Positions 1 to 7,393 of a stretch of DNA of 26,782 nucleotides are shown piece after piece. The translations under genes and the position numbers were made by a program. Source of the stretch: Flammeovirgaceae bacterium UBA5867. GTDB lineage: Bacteria; Bacteroidota; Bacteroidia; Cytophagales; Cyclobacteriaceae. The stretch's first letter is position 1; every line of letters starts with the position of its first letter. The notes beneath the pieces were generated by a model. That model was not told the DNA's origin, made no database searches, and saw only the letters and a list, made by a program, of their open reading frames with translations. The DNA lies in NCBI GenBank assembly GCA_002432545.1, contig DJFR01000065.1, positions 41,900 to 68,681 on the forward strand. Reading direction: 5' to 3'.

Positions 1-48
1 AAGCCTTTTGTGGCGGATGGTGAATGAAGAAGGGAGTTTTTACAACGG

Positions 49-948
49 TCAGGCCAGCTCCATCAGGTTTTGAAGCTGCTGTATTTTTTCGATGAGCTCT
101 TTTCCTTTTGCTCGTGAAACAGGAATGAGATGTTCGGTATCTAAAATCTGAAGCTTATAACCGTTCGTGTTGCCGGTAATATTGCTGATCGCATGTACGT
201 TGACAATATAAGAGCGATGACACCGGATAGCGAACGAGTTGTTGATCTGCGTCTCCAGGTTTTTAAGATTTACACGCAGTAACTTCTTTTGAATACCCTG
301 TCCATTTTTCCACACAACGGTAGAGTAATTATCATCCGCTTCGATGAATAAAAGATCGGGAAGATACAGGCTCAGTGTCTCACTCGTATCTGAATGCAAC
401 ACAATCGGAGTATTGGCGTTGGGCTTAACCGTAACTTCTTTCTTTAATGTTTTGATCTTTTCGAGTTGCTGATTTGCAGCGAGCGCACTTTGCAGATTTT
501 GCTGCAGCATTTTGTTCTTCAGGAAAAGGAATATGATCGTTACCGGCATAAAGCCCGTGAGTGCTACCTGCAGGTTTGCGCCCTTTATATTTTCCCACAA
601 GGTTTGCTGCGGAAAGATATATAACTGATCAATAATAGTACTGGAGATACCAATCAGCACCAGGTGCAGTATGGTTATAAGTATATACTTGCCGAGTGTA
701 AAATTATCAAATGCCTTCGGGAAGAGTTTGGGTAAAACGATGATGTCAAGAAAAAGAACTGCGAACGTAACACCACCGAACAGAAATTTTTGAGGCACGG
801 TAAGCGGTCCATGGTGTGAGAAGCTCGGTTGAAAAACCATGAGGAACCCCACAACAAAAAGACTGATCACCAGGATGAAAACGATATTCTTCCGATCATC
901 ATCCAGGTAAAAAGGAAATGGAGTTTTAAGTTTCTCAGACCAATTCAT
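49..948 (-). CDS. Membrane-anchored LytTR family DNA-binding regulator
   Basis: 299 residues. Four hydrophobic segments at about residues 22-40, 54-73, 88-107 and 128-145 are followed by a short coiled stretch and a C-terminal LytTR DNA-binding domain (about 185-295), recognisable by the run ending in LLFIEADDNYSTVVW and by RCHRSYIVNV. LytTR domains bind DNA through beta strands. There is no receiver domain, so this is not a classical response regulator; membrane-bound LytTR proteins of this layout are common in Bacteroidota and are thought to sense through the membrane part. The ATG at 946-948 gives a 21-residue cytoplasmic N terminus before the first helix, which fits. No sensor kinase gene is adjacent. 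A small lipoprotein gene on the same strand ends 66 bp upstream and may share the transcript. The ligand and targets are not visible. Confidence 0.9.
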   Translation of the reverse strand: MNWSEKLKTPFPFYLDDDRKNIVFILVISLFVVGFLMVFQPSFSHHGPLTVPQKFLFGGVTFAVLFLDIIVLPKLFPKAFDNFTLGKYILITILHLVLIGISSTIIDQLYIFPQQTLWENIKGANLQVALTGFMPVTIIFLFLKNKMLQQNLQSALAANQQLEKIKTLKKEVTVKPNANTPIVLHSDTSETLSLYLPDLLFIEADDNYSTVVWKNGQGIQKKLLRVNLKNLETQINNSFAIRCHRSYIVNVHAISNITGNTNGYKLQILDTEHLIPVSRAKGKELIEKIQQLQNLMELA

Positions 949-1014
949 GAAATGGAAATGTTCTTTCCGAAAAGTACGAATTGATTTGATGATACGGTAT
1001 ACGCACCGTTGATG

Positions 1015-1374
1015 TTAGTGTCGGTTAGACGTCTGCACCGAGTCTGCTTCGTTCTCTTTGTCGGAAGAAATTCGTTTCATGTTTTTGCGAATGTTCTGCT
1101 TTACTGATTTCGGCATATACTTTTTCTTGCCGGGTTGCGGGCAGTCCCATTCTTCAACCGACACATGCGTGATCATTTTCGAATTGGTTCGGGTGCCTTT
1201 GGTTTGCCGGGTTTCTTCTTCTGCCTCGGCCGCTGCAGAAAATTGCGGAGAGTAATAGCTCCGGTGTGGCGTAGATTTTTTCAGCTTGGCAAACTTTGGC
1301 TCGGGACACGCAATCCTGCCCGACTGGCACGCAGTCAATAATACAAAGAGTAGTAAAATGAATCGTACGTACAT
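1015..1374 (-). CDS. Small lipoprotein, unknown function
   Basis: 119 residues. The N terminus is a lipoprotein signal peptide: MYVRF, a hydrophobic stretch, then the lipobox LTAC with the lipidated cysteine at residue 16. The rest is short, charged and rich in Lys, Ser and Glu, ends in a Lys/Arg-rich tail, and has no recognised domain; it is probably disordered. It lies 66 bp upstream of the LytTR gene on the same strand, so co-transcription is possible. Codon use and the clean signal peptide favour a real gene, but I know no family for it. Confidence 0.7.
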   Translation of the reverse strand: MYVRFILLLFVLLTACQSGRIACPEPKFAKLKKSTPHRSYYSPQFSAAAEAEEETRQTKGTRTNSKMITHVSVEEWDCPQPGKKKYMPKSVKQNIRKNMKRISSDKENEADSVQTSNRH

Positions 1375-1600
1375 AGTTTCCGAATTTTTATATACGACTA
1401 CCTATAAACGACCAAGGAAGGTACATAAGTATATTGACAAGGCCAATGTTTTGGTATATAAATTAAAAACTGCGGAAGCAGCCTGCAAGCAGAAGTGCTC
1501 TATTGCGGAAAACGCTGCCCAACGAGAGTATAACAAGCTTACCTCGCTGAAGGTTCATGATGAGCCGGCAAGGCAAATGTAGCCTGGTATAAATAAAGAA

Positions 1601-1620
1601 GCCTCCCGGAGGAGGGAGGC
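1601..1620 (-). terminator. Intrinsic terminator of the 1650-2597 lipoprotein gene
   Basis: A perfect 7-bp stem, GCCTCCC pairing with GGGAGGC, encloses a 6-nt loop and lies 30 bp beyond the stop codon at 1650. Read on the minus strand the hairpin is followed by a T-rich stretch (TTCTTTATTTAT). This is the form of a Rho-independent terminator. The adjoining 1375-1649 stretch otherwise contains only the upstream region of the small lipoprotein gene; I see no other convincing gene there. Confidence 0.75.
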
Positions 1621-1649
1621 TCTTATATTCTTGAAATACGTTTGTTCGA

Positions 1650-2597
1650 TTAGTAGTATGTGAAGAGGTATGTACCGTGATTGGTTTGGCTGTCGCCATA
1701 AATTTCATCTTGTTTTGCTTCGTGGATATTTACTTTTGCAGGATAATTCAATCCATCGTAGCTGTACGTTAAGGTGAATGTTATGGTAACATGGCTGTTG
1801 GATGTATCTGTGCCTTTATATACCATCTTGGTTGGGTTGTTGCGATCCAGTGCCAGTGTCTCAAAGTATTCCTGGTCTGGGTACGAAATAAGGTTCAGGT
1901 AGTATAATACGCCTCCCTGCACATTGAAAGGACTGTTGCGGGCATCAAATATATTGTCCAGGTTATAGCCGGCTTGTTCTTTCTGTGCTACAATGTGCGT
2001 AATGTTATTGCCAGTATAGGTATAGAAGTTTTCATTGCCATAGAGGTTAGGCCATACCAGTATACCATAGTCTGTACCGTTGCGGATTGATACTCTTCCG
2101 CTGCCATCATACGAATAGTCTATATCAGCAGTTTTGTCGACAGCAAGGAAATCTTCATCGGGGTAGAAGGCCAGGTGTTTGTTGGTGATCTCATCGCCTG
2201 AGATAGAGAAGAATGCTTTCTCTACACTTACAGGATTTGCCGGTATATAGGTCTTCGCTGTATAGGCAGAAGGAATACATTCTCCGGAAGCATACAGAAC
2301 CTTCAGTCGTGTAATAACACTATCCGTAGCAGCAACTTTGGCGCTGGCACTGCCATACGATACCTTGGTAATGCTATCCACCAGGAAGTTGGTATAGTAG
2401 AATCTATACTTCTCTTTCAGGCTTCCTTCACCATCGTAGTATACAATCTGCTTTACTTTTCTTTCTTTGGCATACGTGGCAGAACATTTCACGCATACAT
2501 CCGGATGATCATCGCAACCGGTAAAAAGAACGCAACTGAGGGCGAGACAAGAGAGCAGGACGACCAGTAAGGCCGGGGTTTTTAGGGTCTTTTTCAT
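1650..2597 (-). CDS. Secreted lipoprotein, unknown function
   Basis: 315 residues with a lipoprotein signal: MKKTLK, a long hydrophobic stretch, then LFTGC with the lipid cysteine at residue 28. The mature protein begins with a small Cys cluster (CVKC at about 35-38) and is rich in Tyr, Thr and Asn with many beta-prone segments of the kind KEKYRFYYTNF, SYDGSGRVS and LTYSYDGLNYPAKV. These resemble YD-like beta-sheet lipoproteins common in Bacteroidota outer membranes (DUF4595-like), but I cannot assign the family with certainty. It has its own terminator at 1601-1620. No catalytic motif is visible. Upstream is a 323-bp gene-free region that must hold its promoter and also contains the heptad arrays. 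Confidence 0.8.
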   Translation of the reverse strand: MKKTLKTPALLVVLLSCLALSCVLFTGCDDHPDVCVKCSATYAKERKVKQIVYYDGEGSLKEKYRFYYTNFLVDSITKVSYGSASAKVAATDSVITRLKVLYASGECIPSAYTAKTYIPANPVSVEKAFFSISGDEITNKHLAFYPDEDFLAVDKTADIDYSYDGSGRVSIRNGTDYGILVWPNLYGNENFYTYTGNNITHIVAQKEQAGYNLDNIFDARNSPFNVQGGVLYYLNLISYPDQEYFETLALDRNNPTKMVYKGTDTSNSHVTITFTLTYSYDGLNYPAKVNIHEAKQDEIYGDSQTNHGTYLFTYY

Positions 2598-2754
2598 GGG
2601 TGATTTTAGATTAAAGATTTACTTCATTGACAATTTAAATTTAACGGGGAACGAAATTAGTCAACGGAAATCAATCCCCGTAAAAAGAATCTGGCTAATT
2701 TGCCTATATACCACTATTATGTGATACTGATTTAAAAGTTGCAACGCTATATAT

Positions 2755-2788
2755 AGCCGTTATCCGTTATAAGTTAATCGTTAACCGT
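2755..2788 (+). repeat. Left arm of inverted heptad array, GTTAnnC type
   Basis: Four 7-bp units in register (GTTATCC, GTTATAA, GTTAATC, GTTAACC) follow AGCC and run from 2759 to 2786. The reverse complement of the arm matches the right arm at 2882-2926 at 28 of 31 consecutive positions, so the two arms could form a long hairpin around a spacer of about 93 bp. The rest of the 2598-2920 gap is AT-rich, shows several TATATA words and no ORF, and contains the word TGTCACAAA at 2851-2859. Confidence 0.8.
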
Positions 2789-2881
2789 ATTCTGATGTAT
2801 AGATTGCTTCGGACAGTACGATTTTCAAGTATATAGATATATAAAATCCATGTCACAAAATGATGCCAGAAGATCTTTCCA

Positions 2882-2926
2882 ACGGTTAACGGTTAACCTG
2901 TAACGGATAACGATTAACGGCTAACG
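2882..2926 (-). repeat. Right arm of inverted heptad array, overlapping a stop codon
   Basis: Six 7-bp units in perfect register follow two bases: GGTTAAC twice, CTGTAAC, GGATAAC, GATTAAC and GGCTAAC. In the sense of the gene at 2921-3901 (minus strand) they read as GTTAnnC, the same unit as the left arm. The TAG stop of that gene lies inside the last unit (GGCTAAC at 2919-2925), so the array begins exactly where the coding sequence ends. The right arm carries one extra unit relative to the left arm. Confidence 0.8.
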
Positions 2927-3901
2927 CTCATAGAGCGCATCACGCGTAATATGCATGGTGCGTACTTTCTGTAAGTCGTCAAAAGATATATCCATGAGGT
3001 AGGGTTTCTTGTTGAGTATATATTGTTCGATGAACCAGAGAATTTCCGGCTGCTTGTTGTTCATCGGGGTGTACGATGATTCATGGCCCATGCCCACTTC
3101 GCGGTAAATATAGTATGGATACTTTTTCTTCCGGAATACTTTGGCAATGTGGTTTGATCCATAGAATCCCTTATGCAGGAAACGGATCTTGTTATATACT
3201 ACCAGGTTATCTTTGGTGCCGTGAAAAAGCATGGTTGGTGCCGGTGAAGCGTTTCTGTATTTCAGTGCTCCGTTATAGCTGAGAATGGCACCTGCAAAAG
3301 CAATCACACCTGCATATCTGAAATTCTCTGGTAGCACTTTCGCAATCTCGTGTCCATTACATTTTTCATAGTCGGCCTGAAGGATAGTGATGGCCCCGGC
3401 ACTGGAGCCCGACAGAATAATTTTAGTAGGATCAACGCCCAGGGTATGCGCATTTTGCAGTGTCCAGTTGGTGGCAGCATAAAGATCTTCCACCGCCATG
3501 TTTATAGCATTTCGCAACGGCTTTACACGAAAAGGTGTAATACGTTTAGCACCCTGCATACCGAGCCGGTAGGAAATGGATATAACCACGTAGTTATTCT
3601 TGACAAGCGTGTTGAAGTAGCGATTATAAATTCGCGCATCGCGACTGCCGCGTATAAATCCACCTCCAAAGGCAAACAATATACACGGACTGTTGGCAGG
3701 TGTGCCGCTATACCGGTATACATCCAGTTGCAGTGCTGTAGAATCGCGGGTGGCAAACGTAAAGGTTTTCTTTTCGATGTCGGCATCGATCGTTACCTGC
3801 TGCGCATATGCCTGTGTTACGCAGAGCAGACTCAGTATAAAAGCAATCAGTATAGTGTGTAAGCGGGTGTTTTGTGAATAACGGTGGTTCAGCTTCAGCA
3901 T
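2921..3901 (-). CDS. Secreted alpha/beta-hydrolase, carboxylesterase-like
   Basis: 326 residues. A signal peptide (hydrophobic core about 16-32, AYAQQ cleavage region near 34) is followed by an alpha/beta-hydrolase fold. Visible features are FGGGF at 78-82, matching the oxyanion-hole HGGG region of carboxylesterases but with Phe in place of His, the nucleophile elbow GSSAG with Ser167, HGTKDN with the likely acid Asp231, and MGHE with the catalytic His273. This suggests hydrolysis of a carboxylic ester in the periplasm or outside the cell; the substrate is unknown. It stands alone on the minus strand, and its TAG stop sits inside a heptad array. Chance of being an active esterase is good because all three triad positions are present. 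Confidence 0.88.
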   Translation of the reverse strand: MLKLNHRYSQNTRLHTILIAFILSLLCVTQAYAQQVTIDADIEKKTFTFATRDSTALQLDVYRYSGTPANSPCILFAFGGGFIRGSRDARIYNRYFNTLVKNNYVVISISYRLGMQGAKRITPFRVKPLRNAINMAVEDLYAATNWTLQNAHTLGVDPTKIILSGSSAGAITILQADYEKCNGHEIAKVLPENFRYAGVIAFAGAILSYNGALKYRNASPAPTMLFHGTKDNLVVYNKIRFLHKGFYGSNHIAKVFRKKKYPYYIYREVGMGHESSYTPMNNKQPEILWFIEQYILNKKPYLMDISFDDLQKVRTMHITRDALYER

Positions 3902-3991
3902 ACGTGCAAGTATTACAGATGAGCAAAATACAAAATGGATGTTGCAGTGTATAGCATGGTTCTTTAAAATTGTACCTGATTTCTAAATACT

Positions 3992-4339
3992 ATGCGGAAA
4001 GAACTGGCAAAAGAGGCGGGACAACGAAAGCGATTCAGAGCGGTGTTTAGCCGGTTCGGCAAGAAAGTAAATTTCAAAGGCTACTCGGAAGAAACGGTAC
4101 TGCTGCAACACGTGGTTGATGTGGAAACCGGCAAGGTTGTTACAGACCACATCTGGTTCAGCTATACCAAAGGCTTTGAGAAAATCAAGTTGAAGGAAGG
4201 TATACTGATTGAGTTTGATGCACGTGTAAAAGAATATCGCAAGGGGTATGTTAACACCCGCTACAAGATCAACAACAGCAAAAGCGATTATAAGCTCAGC
4301 AATCCCACGCGCATCACGTTGGCGGAAGCGCAGGTATAG
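3992..4339 (+). CDS. Small conserved-looking cytoplasmic protein, possibly OB-fold
   Basis: 115 residues, basic, without signal peptide or membrane segment. A Lys/Arg-rich N terminus (KRFRAVFSRFGKK) precedes a beta-rich segment with VVDVETGKVVTDHIWF, a Gly-centred turn, GILIEFDARVKEYRKGY and YKLSNPTRI. The order of strands and the way the last strand leads into a PTRI ending suggest an OB-like nucleic-acid-binding barrel, but this is an impression, not a match I can name. The ATG at 3992 has no clear ribosome site, as usual in Bacteroidota. The gene is convergent with the TraB/GumN gene, whose stop is 6 bp away. Confidence 0.7.
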   Translation: MRKELAKEAGQRKRFRAVFSRFGKKVNFKGYSEETVLLQHVVDVETGKVVTDHIWFSYTKGFEKIKLKEGILIEFDARVKEYRKGYVNTRYKINNSKSDYKLSNPTRITLAEAQV

Positions 4340-4345
4340 TATATA

Positions 4346-5257
4346 TTATCTGGTTTGTACAGGCTTTACTGTGTAGCCTTGCTTACGCAACAATGTAACC
4401 AACCCGTTTTCACCCGCCAGGTGCATGGCACCAACGGCTACAAACGTAGGCTGTTGTTTAAACAGACCGGGTAGTTGTTGCATCCACTTCTTGTTACGAT
4501 TGTCGAGCATAACAGCGGCTTCGGCCTGTGTATATACTTCATCGTACATGAGCGCTTCCAGTTTGCTGAGGTTGCCTTCGCGGTAAAGCTTGTTCATGCT
4601 TCGGAGTTCTTCTTCGGCTGTACTGCGTTCGTTAACAGCAGCGGCCAGTAATTGTGCTTGTCGCTCGTATGTAAATTGCCCGAAGATGGCATGCGTCTGT
4701 TCCTCAAAAGTCTCCAGTCCTATCACGTGTTTCTGGTCGCGCGTAGCACTCTGCTGAAAGTAAAGATCCATGACTATATCTTTATTAGGATCAAGCGGAA
4801 AGTATTTTTGCTGCATCATTGTCATGAGCAGTATTTCGATTGTCATCGGATTTAAACTGTTAAACATTGTGAGGTCATAACCGGAAAGTTCATGAAGCCA
4901 CTCGTTGGTTTGTTTGAATTGTTCGGGCGTTAGCAGTTTGTTCAGTGTGGTGCCTTTCATTTGTGCTGACGCCATCATCTTCATGGTCATCGTGCTGTCG
5001 ATCAGCATTTCACTCACCACCGTTTTTGCATTTTTAAACTTGGCCGTAACATTTGTTAAGCTATCTATATACCGATGGCTCAGCAAGTGAAAGGTTCCGA
5101 ACAGGTACGAAGGCTGAGAAAGTCCGTTACCGGTTACTTCCCAGAAAACAGAATTCTCAACAACACTTTTCTTCTGCGCAACGGCATGTTGTGTAAAGGC
5201 AACCGTGAGTAATACAAATAGTACCCTGACATATACAGTTCTATTGTTTGATATCAT
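4346..5257 (-). CDS. TraB/GumN family secreted protein
   Basis: 303 residues with a signal peptide ending near AVAQKK (about residue 28). It has the two signature motifs of the TraB/GumN family: YLFGTFHLLS at about 51-60 with the conserved GT-x-H, and near the C terminus FVAVGAMHLAGENGL, the second His with the GxxGL ending. The family resembles the Tiki metalloprotease fold, and bacterial members are envelope proteins of mostly unknown substrate. The start overlaps the end of the upstream membrane-protein gene by 17 bp, so it is the third gene of an operon with the ECF sigma factor. That context suggests an envelope-stress or secretion role (inference). Confidence 0.9.
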   Translation of the reverse strand: MISNNRTVYVRVLFVLLTVAFTQHAVAQKKSVVENSVFWEVTGNGLSQPSYLFGTFHLLSHRYIDSLTNVTAKFKNAKTVVSEMLIDSTMTMKMMASAQMKGTTLNKLLTPEQFKQTNEWLHELSGYDLTMFNSLNPMTIEILLMTMMQQKYFPLDPNKDIVMDLYFQQSATRDQKHVIGLETFEEQTHAIFGQFTYERQAQLLAAAVNERSTAEEELRSMNKLYREGNLSKLEALMYDEVYTQAEAAVMLDNRNKKWMQQLPGLFKQQPTFVAVGAMHLAGENGLVTLLRKQGYTVKPVQTR

Positions 5258-5852
5258 GTAGCAGACCTTTCAGTTTTTCGAGATGATTACCGTATAACTT
5301 TTTTAAATACCAGTTTGTAAGCCACGTGCTGCAGAAGAAAAATATAAGTCCGATAACCAGTAGATATATAATGGTGCGCGGCTGTGAAAGATTGTCCAGA
5401 AATTTATCCATGCCGCGTTCCATCGCTACAAAGAGTAAACCTAGTGCAAAATAAATCGGGTATAGCAATGTATAGCTTCGTTTGTAAAACCGCAGGTAGC
5501 TGGAAAGATTATCGGTGAGTCGTTCCAGCGATGCGCGTATATTTTCTGCTGCGGGATTATAGTTTACCAGCAGTGTAAGCTTCTTGATATAGTAAAACGA
5601 ATATCCTACAAACAAAATAAGGATTGATACCGATGTCCACTTCAGGGCACCACTCGGTAACGTAAGCGCATATACCAGCAGGGAAACACCTGCTACCAGT
5701 GTAAAGATGAGTTCAAACCAGACACTTCGCTTCAGTTTATCAACGATGGATTGACTGTTGCCTTTCAGCATCTGTGCAATCTCAGTTTCGTTTTTTGGAC
5801 TGAAACCCGGATCACTGCTTTTCCATATGCTTTTTAATTCTTCCAGTTCCAT
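5241..5852 (-). CDS. Four-helix membrane protein in ECF sigma operon, probable anti-sigma or accessory factor
   Basis: The longest frame opens at a GTG at 5864, but the ATG at 5850-5852 (fifth codon of that frame) is the better start: it gives MELEELKSIWKSSD, the typical opening of Bacteroidota membrane proteins of this type, and leaves a 2-bp gap after the sigma stop rather than an overlap. From there the protein is 203 residues: a cytoplasmic N-terminal helix of about 40 residues, then hydrophobic segments near 43-62, 70-88, 126-143 and 160-182, and a basic C-terminal tail. A soluble N terminus followed by membrane helices, encoded right after an ECF sigma gene, fits an anti-sigma factor. 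The zinc-type HxxxCxxC anti-sigma motif is absent, so the role is inferred from position. Confidence 0.8.
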   Translation of the reverse strand: MELEELKSIWKSSDPGFSPKNETEIAQMLKGNSQSIVDKLKRSVWFELIFTLVAGVSLLVYALTLPSGALKWTSVSILILFVGYSFYYIKKLTLLVNYNPAAENIRASLERLTDNLSSYLRFYKRSYTLLYPIYFALGLLFVAMERGMDKFLDNLSQPRTIIYLLVIGLIFFFCSTWLTNWYLKKLYGNHLEKLKGLLHDIKQ

Positions 5853-5854
5853 GC

Positions 5855-6346
5855 TTACGGGCACATAAGTTTTCTAAGTTTTTCACGAATGCGATTCATA
5901 CGCACCCGCACATTGTTCTGTGTTATTCCTATAGTCTCGGCAATTTCATCGTACGGAACTTCTTCGAGTGCCATCATGATCATGGCACGTTCAATCTCCG
6001 GTAACTGGCGCACAGCCCATTGAAGTTTTTGAAAATCTTCTTCACGATCATCACCCCACGCGTCTGAAATGTTCATGTGCACTTCCTGCAGATCTTCTGT
6101 TTTTACTAACCGCGTTTGCTTCCGGAAACCGGATATAGCGGTATTCAGCGCGATGCGATACATCCACGTAGTGATCTTTGCTTCGCCCCGGAAGGTAGGG
6201 AACGATCGCCAGAGCTGCAGCACGATCTCCTGAAATAAATCATTGCGTGCATCGGAGTCGTGCTCATACATAAAACATATTTTATGAATAAGCCCCTGGT
6301 GCTCGTTAATAAGGTTAATGAAGTTCTGTTCTTCTCCGTTCGCCAA
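5855..6346 (-). CDS. ECF-type RNA polymerase sigma factor
   Basis: 163 residues. Region 2 (about 10-85) contains DLFQEIVLQLWRSFPTFRG and ITTWMYRIALNTA, the core-binding and -10 recognition part. Region 4 (about 108-160) contains LPEIERAMIMMALEE and the helix-turn-helix EIAETIGITQNNVRVRMNRI for -35 recognition. The only usable start in the frame is TTG at 6346; no ATG lies between it and the upstream in-frame stop. The sigma, membrane-protein and TraB genes are consecutive with a 2-bp gap and a 17-bp overlap, so they are almost certainly one operon. ECF operons often autoregulate from a sigma-specific promoter, which would lie in 6347-6602, but I cannot point to it. Confidence 0.93.
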   Translation of the reverse strand: MANGEEQNFINLINEHQGLIHKICFMYEHDSDARNDLFQEIVLQLWRSFPTFRGEAKITTWMYRIALNTAISGFRKQTRLVKTEDLQEVHMNISDAWGDDREEDFQKLQWAVRQLPEIERAMIMMALEEVPYDEIAETIGITQNNVRVRMNRIREKLRKLMCP

Positions 6347-6602
6347 GTTGACTGGAATAACTTTGATGAATGGGTCGAAGATAGGGAAAGAAAATTACAG
6401 CCGGGTGGGAAGTTATCTGTAAATCGCTGTTCGTTATTCGTGGAATACACAGGAAGCCCCGTTTTTTTCAAACAGAATTGACGCTTCGGAGCGATCCATA
6501 CTATATACACTTCCGGGAATATACTCGGATCAGACATGATTTATTGTTAATGTCGCACGAACGACAAATATTTGCGGAGGTTCGTCATCTATTTGTGACG
6601 AT

Positions 6603-7103
6603 ATGGTTGAAAAAAATAAATTCATGAAATTCTTGCTGACTATCAAACTTCTTTTGTTGACTCTGATAATAGCGTACCCGCAGGTCGATCCTGTTAATAA
6701 GGACGGTGTTGCTATTGGCGGATATGATGTGGTGTCCTATTTTCAACCGGGTGGACCTGAGAAAGGCAACAGCAATTTTAAGCATGTGTATAACTCGGTG
6801 ACGTACTACTTTTTCAATACTGAAAATTTGAATTTGTTCAGAGAAAGTCCTGAAAAATATATACCACAATTTGACGGGTATTGTGCATTGGCTGTCAGCT
6901 ATGGTAAAAAGATTTCGATTGATCCTCATACCTTCAAGATCACGGATAATAAACTCTATTTATTTTTTAAGGGAAAGACTACACATGGAGCTGTTAACTC
7001 CATTGAGACATGGAACAAGAATGAAGCAAAACTTTTGAAAAAAGCAGAGAGCCTGTGGCCAGATGTTAAGAAGAGAAAGTATAAACACGAAGATACACTT
7101 TGA
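6603..7103 (+). CDS. Secreted YHS domain protein
   Basis: 166 residues from the first ATG. The internal ATG at 6624 (codon 8) gives MKFLLTIKLLLLTLIIAYPQ, a textbook signal peptide preceded by an A-rich stretch, so it is the likelier start. The mature part carries a YHS domain: GVAIGGYDVVSYF, then FKHVYNSVTYYFFNTENLNLF, ESPEKYIPQFDGYCALAVSYGKK. The family is typically annotated as YHS domain protein with the GGYDVVSYF opening and is thought to bind metal or a small ligand; function is unproven. The conserved GYCA cysteine is present. The gene is convergent with the cytochrome gene at 7389-8267, and its 3' end is followed within 25 bp by a heptad array. Confidence 0.88.
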   Translation: MVEKNKFMKFLLTIKLLLLTLIIAYPQVDPVNKDGVAIGGYDVVSYFQPGGPEKGNSNFKHVYNSVTYYFFNTENLNLFRESPEKYIPQFDGYCALAVSYGKKISIDPHTFKITDNKLYLFFKGKTTHGAVNSIETWNKNEAKLLKKAESLWPDVKKRKYKHEDTL

Positions 7104-7124
7104 CTGATCGTTGCCAGGTGAATC

Positions 7125-7159
7125 GTTAAACGTTATCGGTTAATCGTTATCCGTGGCTG
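7125..7159 (+). repeat. Left arm of second inverted heptad array, GTTAnnC type
   Basis: Units GTTAAAC, GTTATCG, GTTAATC and GTTATCC are contiguous in 7-bp register from 7125 to 7152, and a drifted unit GTGGCTG follows to 7159. It lies just beyond the stop of the YHS gene (7103) and reads GTTAnnC in that gene's sense. The unit is the same as at 2755-2926, about 4.3 kb away. The 7104-7388 gap contains no ORF; besides the arrays it carries TGTCACAAA at 7201-7209. Confidence 0.75.
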
Positions 7160-7344
7160 ACGCGTGATGTAAAAAATCCAGAAGCACAAGACTATAAGCG
7201 TGTCACAAAGTAAAAAGCTTACTGAAACCTTGCAACTACTTTGAGTCAGTGCAACCGGATTTTACCTGCACACTTAAAAGGAAACCCACCTTTAATCTAT
7301 ACACTGAATTTTTAAATCCATAAACTCTGCACGTGCCAACTCAC

Positions 7345-7393
7345 GGATAACGATTTCCCGATAACGAATAATGGAAAACGATTACCGGTTAAA
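7345..7393 (-). repeat. Right arm of second inverted heptad array, overlapping a stop codon
   Basis: Seven consecutive 7-bp units, more drifted than at the first locus but still in register: GGATAAC, GATTTCC, CGATAAC, GAATAAT, GGAAAAC, GATTACC and GGTTAAA. On the minus strand these read as GTTAnnC-like units leaving the cytochrome gene, whose TAA stop (7389-7391) lies inside the last unit. Together with 7125-7159 it makes an inverted pair with a spacer of about 185 bp between convergent genes. Confidence 0.7.

Noticed and set aside
1286..1582. Open frame of 98 residues on the plus strand
   Set aside because: It overlaps the start of the small lipoprotein gene in antisense and lacks any motif or promoter. 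The lipoprotein frame has a clear signal peptide.
6145..6537. 130-residue frame on the minus strand overlapping the ECF sigma gene
   Set aside because: Shadow of the sigma gene in another frame, with low-complexity composition and no motif.
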